Source of the DNA: Geobacteraceae bacterium
Lineage (GTDB): Bacteria > Desulfobacterota > Desulfuromonadia > Desulfuromonadales > Geopsychrobacteraceae
Direction of reading: 5' to 3'
Assembly (NCBI GenBank): GCA_027064785.1
Contig: JAMOPE010000364.1
Location: 1 to 7,855, forward strand
DNA length: 7,855 bases
Of this stretch, positions 1 through 6,881 are shown piece by piece. Each line of letters starts with the position of its first letter. Within the stretch, counting starts at the first letter, position 1. The notes below the pieces were generated by a model. It worked only from the letters and a program-made list of their open reading frames with translations. It was not told the DNA's origin and did not search any database. A program made the position numbers and the translations under genes.

Positions 1-1761
1 AATCCGGGGGCGGCGTCCTTCCTTCGCAGCAAATTCATCAACCCGTTTCTTTAATGCTTCAAAATCTTCATCCTGATCCACAACTGATCCGTATGCTCCT
101 GAGACAAGTTTGATTTCGGCACGGTGGCGGCCAAAAACTTTTTCCATGGCGTCAGAAATTTCACCGACTGATGCCCGCAGGCGAGCCGCTTTGACGCTGA
201 GGTCGAGGAGGTTGCCACTGCCATTTTCACTGGCGGCTGTAATGTCGGCAAGAGCTTGCTGACAAGCCGCTTCGTCACGTCCTTCGCGCATTTTCTTTAA
301 ACGGGCAATTTGTGATTCGCGGACGGCAGCATTATCGACATCCAGAACTTCGATTTCGTCCTCTTCGGCAAGCTGATATTTGTTGACCCCGACAATAACG
401 TCGCGACCGCTGTCGATGGCCGCTTGTTTTTTTGCTGCTGATTCTTCGATCCGCAGTTTTGGCATCCCGGTTTCAATGGCTTTGGTCATGCCGCCCAGTT
501 CTTCGATTTCGTCGAGAATTTTCTGTGCTTCTTCGATCAGTGAGTTGGTCAGTGATTCAACGTAATAGGAGCCGCCAAGAGGATCGACAACATTACAGAT
601 CCCCGACTCTTCCTGAATAACCAGCTGGGTGTTCCGGGCAATGCGGGCACTGTGGTCGGTCGGCAGAGCGATTGCTTCATCGAGAGCATTGGTGTGGAGC
701 GACTGGGTTCCACCGAGGACGGCTGCCATTGCTTCGATTGTTGTCCTGACAACATTATTGTAGGGATCCTGCTCGGTCAATGACCAGCCTGAGGTCTGGC
801 AGTGAGTCCGCAGCATCGAAGATTTGGGATTTTTGGGGTCGAACTGCTTCATAATGTCGGCCCAGAGGAACCGGGCTGCCCGCAGCTTGGAAGCCTCCAT
901 GAAGAAGTTCATCCCAATGGCGAAGAAGAACGACAGACGTGGCGCAAAGGCATCAACATCAAGCCCTTTAGCGATGGCGGCACGGACATACTCGAGACCG
1001 TCAGCCAGGGTGAAGGCGAGTTCCAGTGCATTGTTGGCACCCGCTTCCTGAATGTGGTACCCCGAAATCGAGATCGAGTTGAACTTTGGCATTTTCTGAC
1101 TGGTAAACTCGATGATGTCGCCGATAATCCGCATTGATGGAGTCGGTGGATAAATATAAGTATTTCGCACCATGAACTCTTTAAGGATGTCGTTCTGGAT
1201 GGTTCCGGCAAGTTTATCCTGACTGATCCCCTGTTCTTCGGCGGCAACGATGTAGTTTGCCATGATTGGCAGAACCGCACCGTTCATCGTCATCGAAACA
1301 GAAACTTTGTCGAGAGGGATGCTGTCGAAAAGAATTTTCATGTCTTCGACAGAATCGATGGCAACGCCGGCCTTCCCGACATCACCGACAACCCGAGGGT
1401 GGTCAGAATCGTAGCCACGGTGGGTTGCCAGGTCAAAAGCAACCGAAAGACCCTGTTGGCCGGCTGCGAGGTTGCGCTTGTAAAATGCATTTGATTCTTC
1501 CGCCGTAGAGAACCCGGCGTACTGACGAACGGTCCACGGGCGACCGGCATACATGGTTGCCATCGGTCCACGAACAAAAGGTGCATGGCCGGGGATGGTG
1601 TCGGCATATTCAAGGTTCGCGGTATCAGCTGCCGTGTAGAGTGGCTTAACGGTGATTCCCTCAGGGGTGTCCCATTTGAAATTGGAGAGATCGTCGGTCT
1701 TTTTCTCCTTTTTCGCCTGTGCTTCCCAGTCGGCGATGGTTTTCTTTTCAAAGCTGCTCAT
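1..1761 (-). CDS. methylmalonyl-CoA mutase large (catalytic) chain, 3' end beyond window
   Basis: Adenosylcobalamin-dependent mutase interconverting (R)-methylmalonyl-CoA and succinyl-CoA in cytosolic propionate/succinate metabolism. The reading frame is open from the ATG at 1761 to the left edge (587 codons). The protein starts [15 protein letters not shown] and has the TIM-barrel substrate domain up to about residue 510. Seen motifs: RQYAGFST with Tyr81, Arg199 in [20 protein letters not shown] with Tyr235/His236, and the family signature [13 protein letters not shown]...DPLGGS from residue 373. By recalled alignment these match Tyr89, Arg207, Tyr243 and His244 of the Propionibacterium enzyme, which argues for methylmalonyl rather than isobutyryl substrate. 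The window ends at EGRRPRI, right where the B12-binding domain with its DxHxxG motif should begin, so about 125 residues are missing because of the edge, not a lesion. The start is supported by AGGAGA at 1771-1776. It lies downstream of the XRE-cupin gene on the same strand. No confident promoter of its own was seen. The symbol is left blank because mutB, mcmA and scpA are all used. Confidence 0.96.
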   Translation of the reverse strand, partial: MSSFEKKTIADWEAQAKKEKKTDDLSNFKWDTPEGITVKPLYTAADTANLEYADTIPGHAPFVRGPMATMYAGRPWTVRQYAGFSTAEESNAFYKRNLAAGQQGLSVAFDLATHRGYDSDHPRVVGDVGKAGVAIDSVEDMKILFDSIPLDKVSVSMTMNGAVLPIMANYIVAAEEQGISQDKLAGTIQNDILKEFMVRNTYIYPPTPSMRIIGDIIEFTSQKMPKFNSISISGYHIQEAGANNALELAFTLADGLEYVRAAIAKGLDVDAFAPRLSFFFAIGMNFFMEASKLRAARFLWADIMKQFDPKNPKSSMLRTHCQTSGWSLTEQDPYNNVVRTTIEAMAAVLGGTQSLHTNALDEAIALPTDHSARIARNTQLVIQEESGICNVVDPLGGSYYVESLTNSLIEEAQKILDEIEELGGMTKAIETGMPKLRIEESAAKKQAAIDSGRDVIVGVNKYQLAEEDEIEVLDVDNAAVRESQIARLKKMREGRDEAACQQALADITAASENGSGNLLDLSVKAARLRASVGEISDAMEKVFGRHRAEIKLVSGAYGSVVDQDEDFEALKKRVDEFAAKEGRRPRI

Positions 1762-1826
1762 TGATGTGTTTCTCCTATAGTTGGAAACAAGATTAGCTAT
1801 CAGATTTCTGGTGGATAAAAAGCCTT

Positions 1827-1950
1827 AACGGAGAGATGCAGAGTTGGAGAGAACACAGAGAAATCAAAATTAAAATCGTTTTCAGGGTCTTAAAACCAGA
1901 AAAAAGGTTTTACTTCTCTCTCCAACTCTCCCACTTGGCGGCTCTCCGTT
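1827..1950. repeat. ~124 bp imperfect inverted-repeat intergenic element
   Basis: The gap between the regulator and the mutase gene is mostly one foldable block. The outer arms AACGGAGAG (1827-1835) and CTCTCCGTT (1942-1950) are perfect complements. Inside them AGAGTTGGAGAGA (1840-1852) pairs perfectly with TCTCTCCAACTCT (1917-1929), and the centre has AAAACC (1892-1897) with GGTTTT (1906-1911). The spacers between arms are unequal (4 versus 12 nt). The purine-rich GGAGAG/CAGAG periodicity resembles the widely dispersed intergenic repeats of the CGCAGAGACGCAGAG type known in many environmental bacteria; that resemblance is from memory. It could act as a transcript-stabilising or terminating hairpin after the regulator gene, or be a non-autonomous mobile repeat. 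No target-site duplication was identified. Confidence 0.6.
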
Positions 1951-1969
1951 GATTTTTTTAAATTTGATT

Positions 1970-2530
1970 TCAGCGGGTTACAACCGCTAATACCTGAACA
2001 GTTTCGCCTTCTTTGGCGAGGAGTCGATGTTTGACGGTTGAGTCAAAATAGACGGCATCTCCTTCTTCAAGGGTGAAACGTTCTTCATCGAGGATGATTT
2101 CCGCTTTGCCGCTAATGATCAGGAGAAATTCTTCCCCTTCGTGGTTATAGAGGGTTTCTTCCTGTGCCCGCTCTGTGACCGTCAGAAAGAAGGGCTCCAT
2201 TTTTTTGTTCTTTTTGCGGTAGGAGAGGGCCTCGTAGGTGTAGCCATGGCGACTGCCATCCTTAGAGATAACCCGGCTGACAATGCGACGCTCGTCGTGT
2301 CGGACGATCTCGTAGCGTGATGTTCCTTCCCCTTCCTCAAAAAAATAGCTCATCTTTACATCAAAAAAACGGGCAATTTTAGAGAGGGTGGCGATGGGTG
2401 GTGAGACGTTGTTGTTCTCGATCTGCGAAATCAGTGCTGGCGAGAAGCCGGTTTCGTTGGCAACGTCCTGCAGTGTCAGCTTTTGCTCTTTCCGCAAAGC
2501 TTTAATTTTTTGACCTATATTGAATTCCAT
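1970..2530 (-). CDS. XRE-family transcriptional regulator with C-terminal cupin domain
   Basis: Predicted 186-residue DNA-binding regulator. Residues ~6-60 (IGQKIKALRKEQKLTLQDVA, then GFSPALISQIENNNVSPPIATL) form a clear helix-turn-helix of the lambda-Cro/XRE type. The C-terminal half (about 115-183) is a small cupin barrel, with TLYNHEGEEFLLIISGKAEI and the later TLEEGDAVYFDSTVKHRLLA strands. Family knowledge: such HTH-cupin proteins sense small metabolites and control adjacent catabolic or biosynthetic genes. The ATG at 2530 (MEFNIGQK) was chosen because the longer possible start at 2605 coincides with the -35 hexamer of a good promoter and would add 25 residues that do not belong to the domain. 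The ribosome binding site is weak (CAGAG a few bases upstream). It ends in TGA 209 bp before the mutase ATG on the same strand, so mutase control or cotranscription is plausible but inferred. The ligand is unknown. Confidence 0.88.
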   Translation of the reverse strand: MEFNIGQKIKALRKEQKLTLQDVANETGFSPALISQIENNNVSPPIATLSKIARFFDVKMSYFFEEGEGTSRYEIVRHDERRIVSRVISKDGSRHGYTYEALSYRKKNKKMEPFFLTVTERAQEETLYNHEGEEFLLIISGKAEIILDEERFTLEEGDAVYFDSTVKHRLLAKEGETVQVLAVVTR

Positions 2531-2576
2531 AAAAACTCTGTCGAAATAGGGAATATAAAAGTGTTTTATCCTTGTT

Positions 2577-2605
2577 CGTATACTTGACACGGTAAAAAAT
2601 GTCAA
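2577..2605 (-). promoter_or_regulatory. sigma70-type promoter of the XRE-cupin gene with embedded inverted repeat
   Basis: On the minus strand a perfect -35 TTGACA (2605-2600) is followed after 17 bp by TATACG (2582-2577), putting transcription start near 2570, about 40 nt before the ATG at 2530. The -35 box is also one arm of a perfect 6-bp inverted repeat, TTGACA (2584-2589 on plus) and TGTCAA (2600-2605), with a 10-bp spacer. An inverted repeat covering the -35/spacer region suggests an operator, possibly for autoregulation by the HTH protein. No second copy was found upstream of the mutase gene. Confidence 0.55.
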
Positions 2606-2837
2606 CCTGTATTCTTTTATTCCCAGTAAAAAATAGCTGGGAATTTGATGAGATTGCCTGAGTTTGATCTGCTGAAAATGCCTTGCTGTTGCGTGATTTT
2701 TCGCTATTGGTGCCGATAACCAGAATCGGCCTTCAATTTAGTTTTACTTAAGTAGAGAGGTTTTAAAGCCGTCACAGTCGGCATGCATTTAGGGGGATTG
2801 GAGGTGGAGTCCCTGCGGTTTCCGATGAAAAAATTGC
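2606..2837. other. gene-free region between the divergent regulator and groES promoters
   Basis: No ORF with a credible start or ribosome site was found here. It holds several short palindromes: ATTCCCAG (2619-2626) with CTGGGAAT (2637-2644) around a 10-nt A-rich spacer, GCCGAT (2712-2717) with ATCGGC (2725-2730) around 7 nt, and the perfect palindrome TACTTAAGTA (2745-2754). None is followed by a convincing T-tract, so they look more like protein-binding sites than terminators. The function is not known. Confidence 0.4.
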
Positions 2838-2865
2838 TTGACAATATTTGCTTGGTGACTATTAT
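2838..2865 (+). promoter_or_regulatory. vegetative-type promoter of the groESL operon
   Basis: A perfect TTGACA -35 box at 2838-2843 is followed by a 16-bp spacer and TATTAT at 2860-2865, predicting transcription start near 2872, inside the left arm of the CIRCE operator. This is the standard arrangement for HrcA-controlled chaperonin operons, in which a housekeeping promoter is held off by repressor rather than driven by a heat-shock sigma factor. No sigma32-like promoter was evident. Confidence 0.8.
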
Positions 2866-2867
2866 TG

Positions 2868-2914
2868 TCTTCCGTTGTTAGCACTCGACTTGCCTGAGTG
2901 CTAACAACGGAAGA
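2868..2914 (+). promoter_or_regulatory. CIRCE operator (HrcA binding site), extended arms
   Basis: The canonical inverted repeat TTAGCACTC (2878-2886), 9-nt spacer GACTTGCCT, GAGTGCTAA (2896-2904) is matched without mismatch. Complementarity continues outward without interruption to 2868 and 2914, giving 19-bp arms. Established knowledge: the HrcA dimer binds CIRCE and represses groE/dnaK operons at normal temperature, with GroEL itself promoting HrcA activity. The predicted transcript would begin inside the element, so most of the hairpin also forms at the 5' end of the mRNA. hrcA is not in the window. Confidence 0.97.
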
Positions 2915-3026
2915 GTAAGGGTGATTTGCAGTGAAACCAGCAGTCATTCTTATCTTAACCCATTGACGTTAAAACAAACTGGCTATTGAGCCAAAAAATT
3001 ATTGAAAGTGAAAGGAGTGTTCGAAG

Positions 3027-3317
3027 ATGAATATCAGACCACTGCAGGACCGTATTATTGTTGAGCGTGTTGAAGAAGAGAGCACAACCGCAGGCGGCAT
3101 CATTATCCCCGATACCGTTTCGAAAGAAAAGCCCCAGGAAGGTAAAGTTGTTGCCGCAGGTAAGGGCAAAGTGACTCCTGAAGGTAAAGTTCTTCCTCTT
3201 GACGTTAAAGAAGGCGATCTCGTTCTGTTCGGTAAGTATGCCGGTAGTGAGATCAAAGTTGACGGGAATGAGTACTTGATCATGCGGGAGGATGACATCC
3301 TCGGCGTAGTAGAATAG
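3027..3317 (+). CDS. groES: co-chaperonin GroES (10 kDa)
   Basis: The 96-residue heptameric cap of the GroEL chaperonin, cytosolic; it closes the folding chamber in an ATP-dependent cycle. The length is standard for the family. The N-terminal signature [18 protein letters not shown] is followed by the mobile loop, about residues 17-36 ([18 protein letters not shown]), whose hydrophobic GGIII tripeptide region contacts GroEL. The rest is the typical beta-barrel with KVVAAGKG and [19 protein letters not shown], ending DDILGVVE. The start is fixed by AGGAG at 3013-3017, 9 nt before the ATG. It is first in the CIRCE-controlled operon, with a ~155 nt leader from the predicted start site. It is separated from groEL by a 181-bp spacer, longer than usual for this pair because of an inserted palindromic element. 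Confidence 0.98.
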   Translation: MNIRPLQDRIIVERVEEESTTAGGIIIPDTVSKEKPQEGKVVAAGKGKVTPEGKVLPLDVKEGDLVLFGKYAGSEIKVDGNEYLIMREDDILGVVE

Positions 3318-3335
3318 GCAGTTCCGCTTTTACGC

Positions 3336-3417
3336 TCCAGCGGCGTTGCTGTGCTGCTCAAATGCTCACATAGCCTAAAGCTATGCTGCGCGTCTGCGCT
3401 GCTCGCGCCTTGCTGGA
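3336..3417. repeat. GC-rich palindromic element in the groES-groEL spacer
   Basis: An ~82 nt foldable block lies just after groES. The outer stem is TCCAGC (3336-3341) plus GGCG (3342-3345) against CGCC (3406-3409) and GCTGGA (3412-3417), with a 2-nt bulge. The apical stem is CATAGC (3369-3374) against GCTATG (3380-3385) around CTAAA. The composition is richer in GC than the AT-rich 3420-3498 that follows, where the groEL ribosome site sits. The pattern resembles dispersed palindromic (REP/BIME-like) repeats that I recall from deltaproteobacterial and other genomes. There is no U-tract, so it is not an intrinsic terminator. In the bicistronic mRNA it would form a hairpin that may affect processing or the groES:groEL ratio. 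Confidence 0.55.
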
Positions 3418-3477
3418 ACATAAAATCAAAACTGCTGTGTAGTCGTTGAATCGATCAATAAATAAAAAGACAAATAA

Positions 3478-5148
<1,671 letters not shown>

Positions 5149-5176
5149 TTCATTTCCCCCATTCATAACGCAAACG

Positions 5177-5217
5177 AAAAATCCTCTGCTGGAAATATCC
5201 GGCAGGGGATTTTTTTA
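5177..5217 (+). terminator. intrinsic terminator of the groESL operon
   Basis: AATCCTCTGCTGG (5180-5192) pairs with CCGGCAGGGGATT (5199-5211) through 11 Watson-Crick and 2 G-U pairs around the 6-nt loop AAATAT. It is preceded by A-rich sequence and followed by a run of T residues to 5216. It sits 28 nt after the groEL stop and 148 nt before lysC, so it separates the chaperonin operon from lysC. Confidence 0.93.
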
Positions 5218-5246
5218 TTGAAAATATTGCTACCGGCAAAAAGATT

Positions 5247-5275
5247 TTGACCCCCCAGATATTTCCTGATATTAA
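5247..5275 (+). promoter_or_regulatory. candidate lysC promoter
   Basis: TTGACC at 5247-5252 and TATTAA at 5270-5275 are separated by 17 bp, predicting a start site near 5282. That gives a leader of roughly 80 nt before the lysC ATG. The -10 box is only a moderate match, so the call is tentative. It is the best candidate found between the groEL terminator and lysC. Confidence 0.35.
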
Positions 5276-5305
5276 GGTGCTGCTTTAAACAGGAGTGATT
5301 GATAA

Positions 5306-5347
5306 ATGCCGGTGGTAGCAACATTTTTACCGGTTTTTTTCCGATAA
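5306..5347 (+). CDS. possible 13-residue leader peptide upstream of lysC
   Basis: A short ORF reads [13 protein letters not shown] then TAA. AGGAG at 5291-5295 lies 10 nt before its ATG, and its TAA stop (5345-5347) runs directly into the lysC Shine-Dalgarno (AAGGAGG, 5346-5352). Translation of the ORF would therefore deliver ribosomes to the lysC start region. Its codons cover a weak terminator-like hairpin, CCGGT (5309-5313) with ACCGG (5329-5333), followed by seven T residues. The peptide has one Thr and no Lys, so classical codon-stalling attenuation by the end products is not obvious. It may be chance, or it may serve translational coupling. It is not homologous to anything I recognise. 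Confidence 0.3.
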   Translation: MPVVATFLPVFFR

Positions 5348-5364
5348 GGAGGAAGTGGACTGTT

Positions 5365-6600
5365 ATGGCTCTGGTCGTTCAAAAATATGGTGGGACTTCG
5401 GTGGGATCTGTGGAGAGAATCCGCAATGTTGCCCGACGGGTCGCCAAAACGTTTGATGAAGGCAACGAGGTTGTCGTTATTGTCTCGGCGATGGCAGGCG
5501 AAACCAATCGTCTTGTCGCATTGGCTGCCGAAATTACAGAAACTCCCAGCGAGCGGGAATATGATGTTCTCGTTTCGACCGGAGAGCAGGTGACAATTGC
5601 TCTGCTGTCGATGTGTCTGCAATCGATGGGATATGATGCCAAAAGTTATCTCGGTTCACAAATTCCGATGGTGACTGATAAAGCTCATGCCCGGGCACGG
5701 ATTCAGAGTATCGCTGATGAAAATATTCGCGGTGACCTGAAGAAGGGGACGATCGTTATTGTTGCCGGATTCCAGGGGACTGACGGTGCAGGAAATATCA
5801 CGACCCTTGGTCGTGGCGGTTCCGATACTTCAGCGGTTGCTGTTGCCGCAGCTCTCAAAGCTGACGTGTGTGAGATTTATACCGATGTCGATGGCGTTTA
5901 TACCACCGACCCGCGGATGGTTCCGGAAGCCCGGAAAATCGAAAAAATCTCTTACGATGAGATGCTTGAAATGGCATCTTTAGGGGCTAAAGTTCTGCAG
6001 ATTCGTAGTGTTGAATTTGCTAAAAAATACAATGTCGTTATCCACGTACGTTCCAGTTTCCACGATGGTCAGGGAACGCTTGTCATGAAGGAGGATCAGG
6101 ATATGGAGACCGTACTGGTTTCAGGTGTTGCTTATAATAAAGATGAAGCAAAGATCAGCATTGTCGGGGTTCCCGACCAACCCGGTATTTCCGCACAGAT
6201 TTTCTCACCATTGAGTGAGGAGGGGATCACCGTCGATATGATTATTCAGAACATTTCACACGACGGTGAAACCGATATGACCTTTACCGTCCCAAAAGGG
6301 GACTGCAAAAAAGCTTTTGAGCTGATCCAGAACGTTGCAAAGAAGATCAAAGCTCGCGATGTGAAGTCTGATATGGAGATCTCGAAAGTCTCAATTATCG
6401 GTGTCGGGATGCGTTCTCACGCCGGTGTTGCCAGCACGATGTTCGAAGCCCTGTCAGATGAAGGGATCAATATCCAGATGATTTCAACCAGTGAGATCAA
6501 GGTCTCGTGTGTTGTTGATGCCAAATATACTGAATTGGCTGTTCGTGTATTGCACAAGGCTTTTGGTTTGGATCTTCCGGAAATTGAAGAGACGAATTAA
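5365..6600 (+). CDS. lysC: aspartate kinase (aspartokinase), alpha subunit
   Basis: The 411-residue cytosolic enzyme phosphorylates L-aspartate to 4-phospho-L-aspartate using ATP. This is the committed step to lysine/diaminopimelate, threonine and methionine. The amino-acid-kinase domain (1 to ~235) shows KYGGTSVGS (7-15), STGEQVT (71-77) and [12 protein letters not shown] (146-157), then [16 protein letters not shown]. Two ACT regulatory domains follow, at about 254-335 (starting [15 protein letters not shown]) and 340-405 ([18 protein letters not shown]...), the usual site of lysine or threonine feedback binding. The length fits the Bacillus/Corynebacterium-type enzyme (about 408-421) and not the longer E. 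coli LysC. The start [10 protein letters not shown] was chosen over an in-frame TTG at 5299 because it has AAGGAGG at 5346-5352 and matches the family N-terminus. It lies upstream of a convergent asd, the next enzyme of the pathway. An internal in-frame start is described separately. Confidence 0.97.
   Translation: MALVVQKYGGTSVGSVERIRNVARRVAKTFDEGNEVVVIVSAMAGETNRLVALAAEITETPSEREYDVLVSTGEQVTIALLSMCLQSMGYDAKSYLGSQIPMVTDKAHARARIQSIADENIRGDLKKGTIVIVAGFQGTDGAGNITTLGRGGSDTSAVAVAAALKADVCEIYTDVDGVYTTDPRMVPEARKIEKISYDEMLEMASLGAKVLQIRSVEFAKKYNVVIHVRSSFHDGQGTLVMKEDQDMETVLVSGVAYNKDEAKISIVGVPDQPGISAQIFSPLSEEGITVDMIIQNISHDGETDMTFTVPKGDCKKAFELIQNVAKKIKARDVKSDMEISKVSIIGVGMRSHAGVASTMFEALSDEGINIQMISTSEIKVSCVVDAKYTELAVRVLHKAFGLDLPEIEETN
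6103..6600 (+). CDS. lysC: aspartate kinase beta subunit from an internal start within lysC
   Basis: A strong Shine-Dalgarno AAGGAGG (6088-6094) sits 8 nt before an ATG at 6103 that is in frame with lysC (codon 247). Translation from it would give a 165-residue protein made only of the two ACT domains, beginning [13 protein letters not shown]. Established knowledge: the B. subtilis and C. glutamicum lysC genes make exactly such a nested beta subunit (about 163-172 residues, from near codon 246-250), which assembles with alpha into an alpha2beta2 enzyme and carries effector-binding sites. The position and spacing here fit that arrangement closely. That the site is used in this organism is inference; the GAAGGAGGA stretch also simply encodes part of the linker KEDQD. 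Confidence 0.55.
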   Translation: METVLVSGVAYNKDEAKISIVGVPDQPGISAQIFSPLSEEGITVDMIIQNISHDGETDMTFTVPKGDCKKAFELIQNVAKKIKARDVKSDMEISKVSIIGVGMRSHAGVASTMFEALSDEGINIQMISTSEIKVSCVVDAKYTELAVRVLHKAFGLDLPEIEETN

Positions 6601-6617
6601 GTTGGTTTGACCCCGAT

Positions 6618-6641
6618 GGGAGCTGTTACCAACCGGCTCCC
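6618..6641. terminator. GC-rich hairpin just downstream of lysC
   Basis: GGGAGC (6618-6623) pairs with GCTCCC (6636-6641) around a 12-nt loop, 18 nt after the lysC stop. CCCC (6611-6614) can add pairing with GGGG (6653-6656) further out. There is no T-tract, so it may be a weak or Rho-assisted end of lysC transcription. It overlaps the last codons of the convergent small membrane-protein ORF. Confidence 0.3.
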
Positions 6642-6766
6642 GGGCGGGTGATGGGGTGTTGATATTTGGTTTTGTTATCGACCGATTTTCCGAAGATTGT
6701 AATCCCGATAATAATCGCGGCAACAATCACCAGTAGAATCAGCAATTTAACAATATCTTTTGGCAT
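6626..6766 (-). CDS. small single-span membrane protein (46 residues), function unknown
   Basis: The ORF begins MPKDIVKLLILLVIVAAIII and ends ITRPGAGW, stop TAA at 6628-6626. Residues ~5-25 form one strongly hydrophobic helix (mostly Ile, Leu, Val, Ala), preceded by a short Lys-containing start and followed by a polar tail with GKSVDNKTK. It is therefore likely a single-pass inner-membrane peptide with a ~20-residue hydrophilic C-terminal tail. No lipobox cysteine or cleavage site is seen. AGGAT at 6776-6780 lies 9 nt before the ATG, a modest ribosome site. It lies 115 bp downstream of asd on the same strand, past a hairpin, and is convergent with lysC. I do not recognise the family. The reading frame and the well-formed membrane span argue against chance, but the short length keeps confidence moderate. 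Confidence 0.55.
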   Translation of the reverse strand: MPKDIVKLLILLVIVAAIIIGITIFGKSVDNKTKYQHPITRPGAGW

Positions 6767-6838
6767 AGTGTGGAAATCCTGTTGGTTTTCTTTTCATTTC
6801 GACCCCCCGCTCTAAAAAGTTTAATTTCTGATGATACG

Positions 6839-6873
6839 AACAGCGCCTCCGGTTTTTCCGGAGGCGCTGTTTT
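6839..6873. terminator. strong hairpin terminator between asd and the convergent lysC side
   Basis: AACAGCGCCTCCGG (6839-6852) and CCGGAGGCGCTGTT (6858-6871) are perfect 14-bp complements around a TTTTT loop. The hairpin begins 10 nt beyond the asd stop on the minus strand. On the plus strand it is followed by TTTT before AGCTC, while the minus-strand side has only TTCG. It can stop leftover plus-strand transcription from lysC and probably ends or attenuates asd transcription as well. Confidence 0.8.
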
Positions 6874-6881
6874 AGCTCAAT

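Noticed and set aside
909..1280. Frames of 111-137 codons within 802-1751 on both strands
   Set aside because: They overlap the methylmalonyl-CoA mutase gene, whose own uninterrupted frame has all family motifs.
2531..2605. N-terminal extension of the XRE-cupin protein starting at 2605
   Set aside because: The start would lie in the -35 hexamer of a good promoter, and the extra 25 residues precede a normal domain start. The ATG at 2530 is preferred.
2783..2881. 32-codon ORF (MHLGGLEVES...) upstream of groES
   Set aside because: It runs through the groE promoter and ends inside the CIRCE element, with no ribosome site at a suitable distance. Probably chance.
5299..5364. 22-residue N-terminal extension of LysC from a TTG at 5299
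   Set aside because: The Shine-Dalgarno would be only 3 nt away. The family start [10 protein letters not shown] at 5365 has its own AAGGAGG.
5218..5364. Lysine riboswitch upstream of lysC
   Set aside because: The leader is too short for the ~170-nt L-box, and I see none of its conserved core or five-stem layout.
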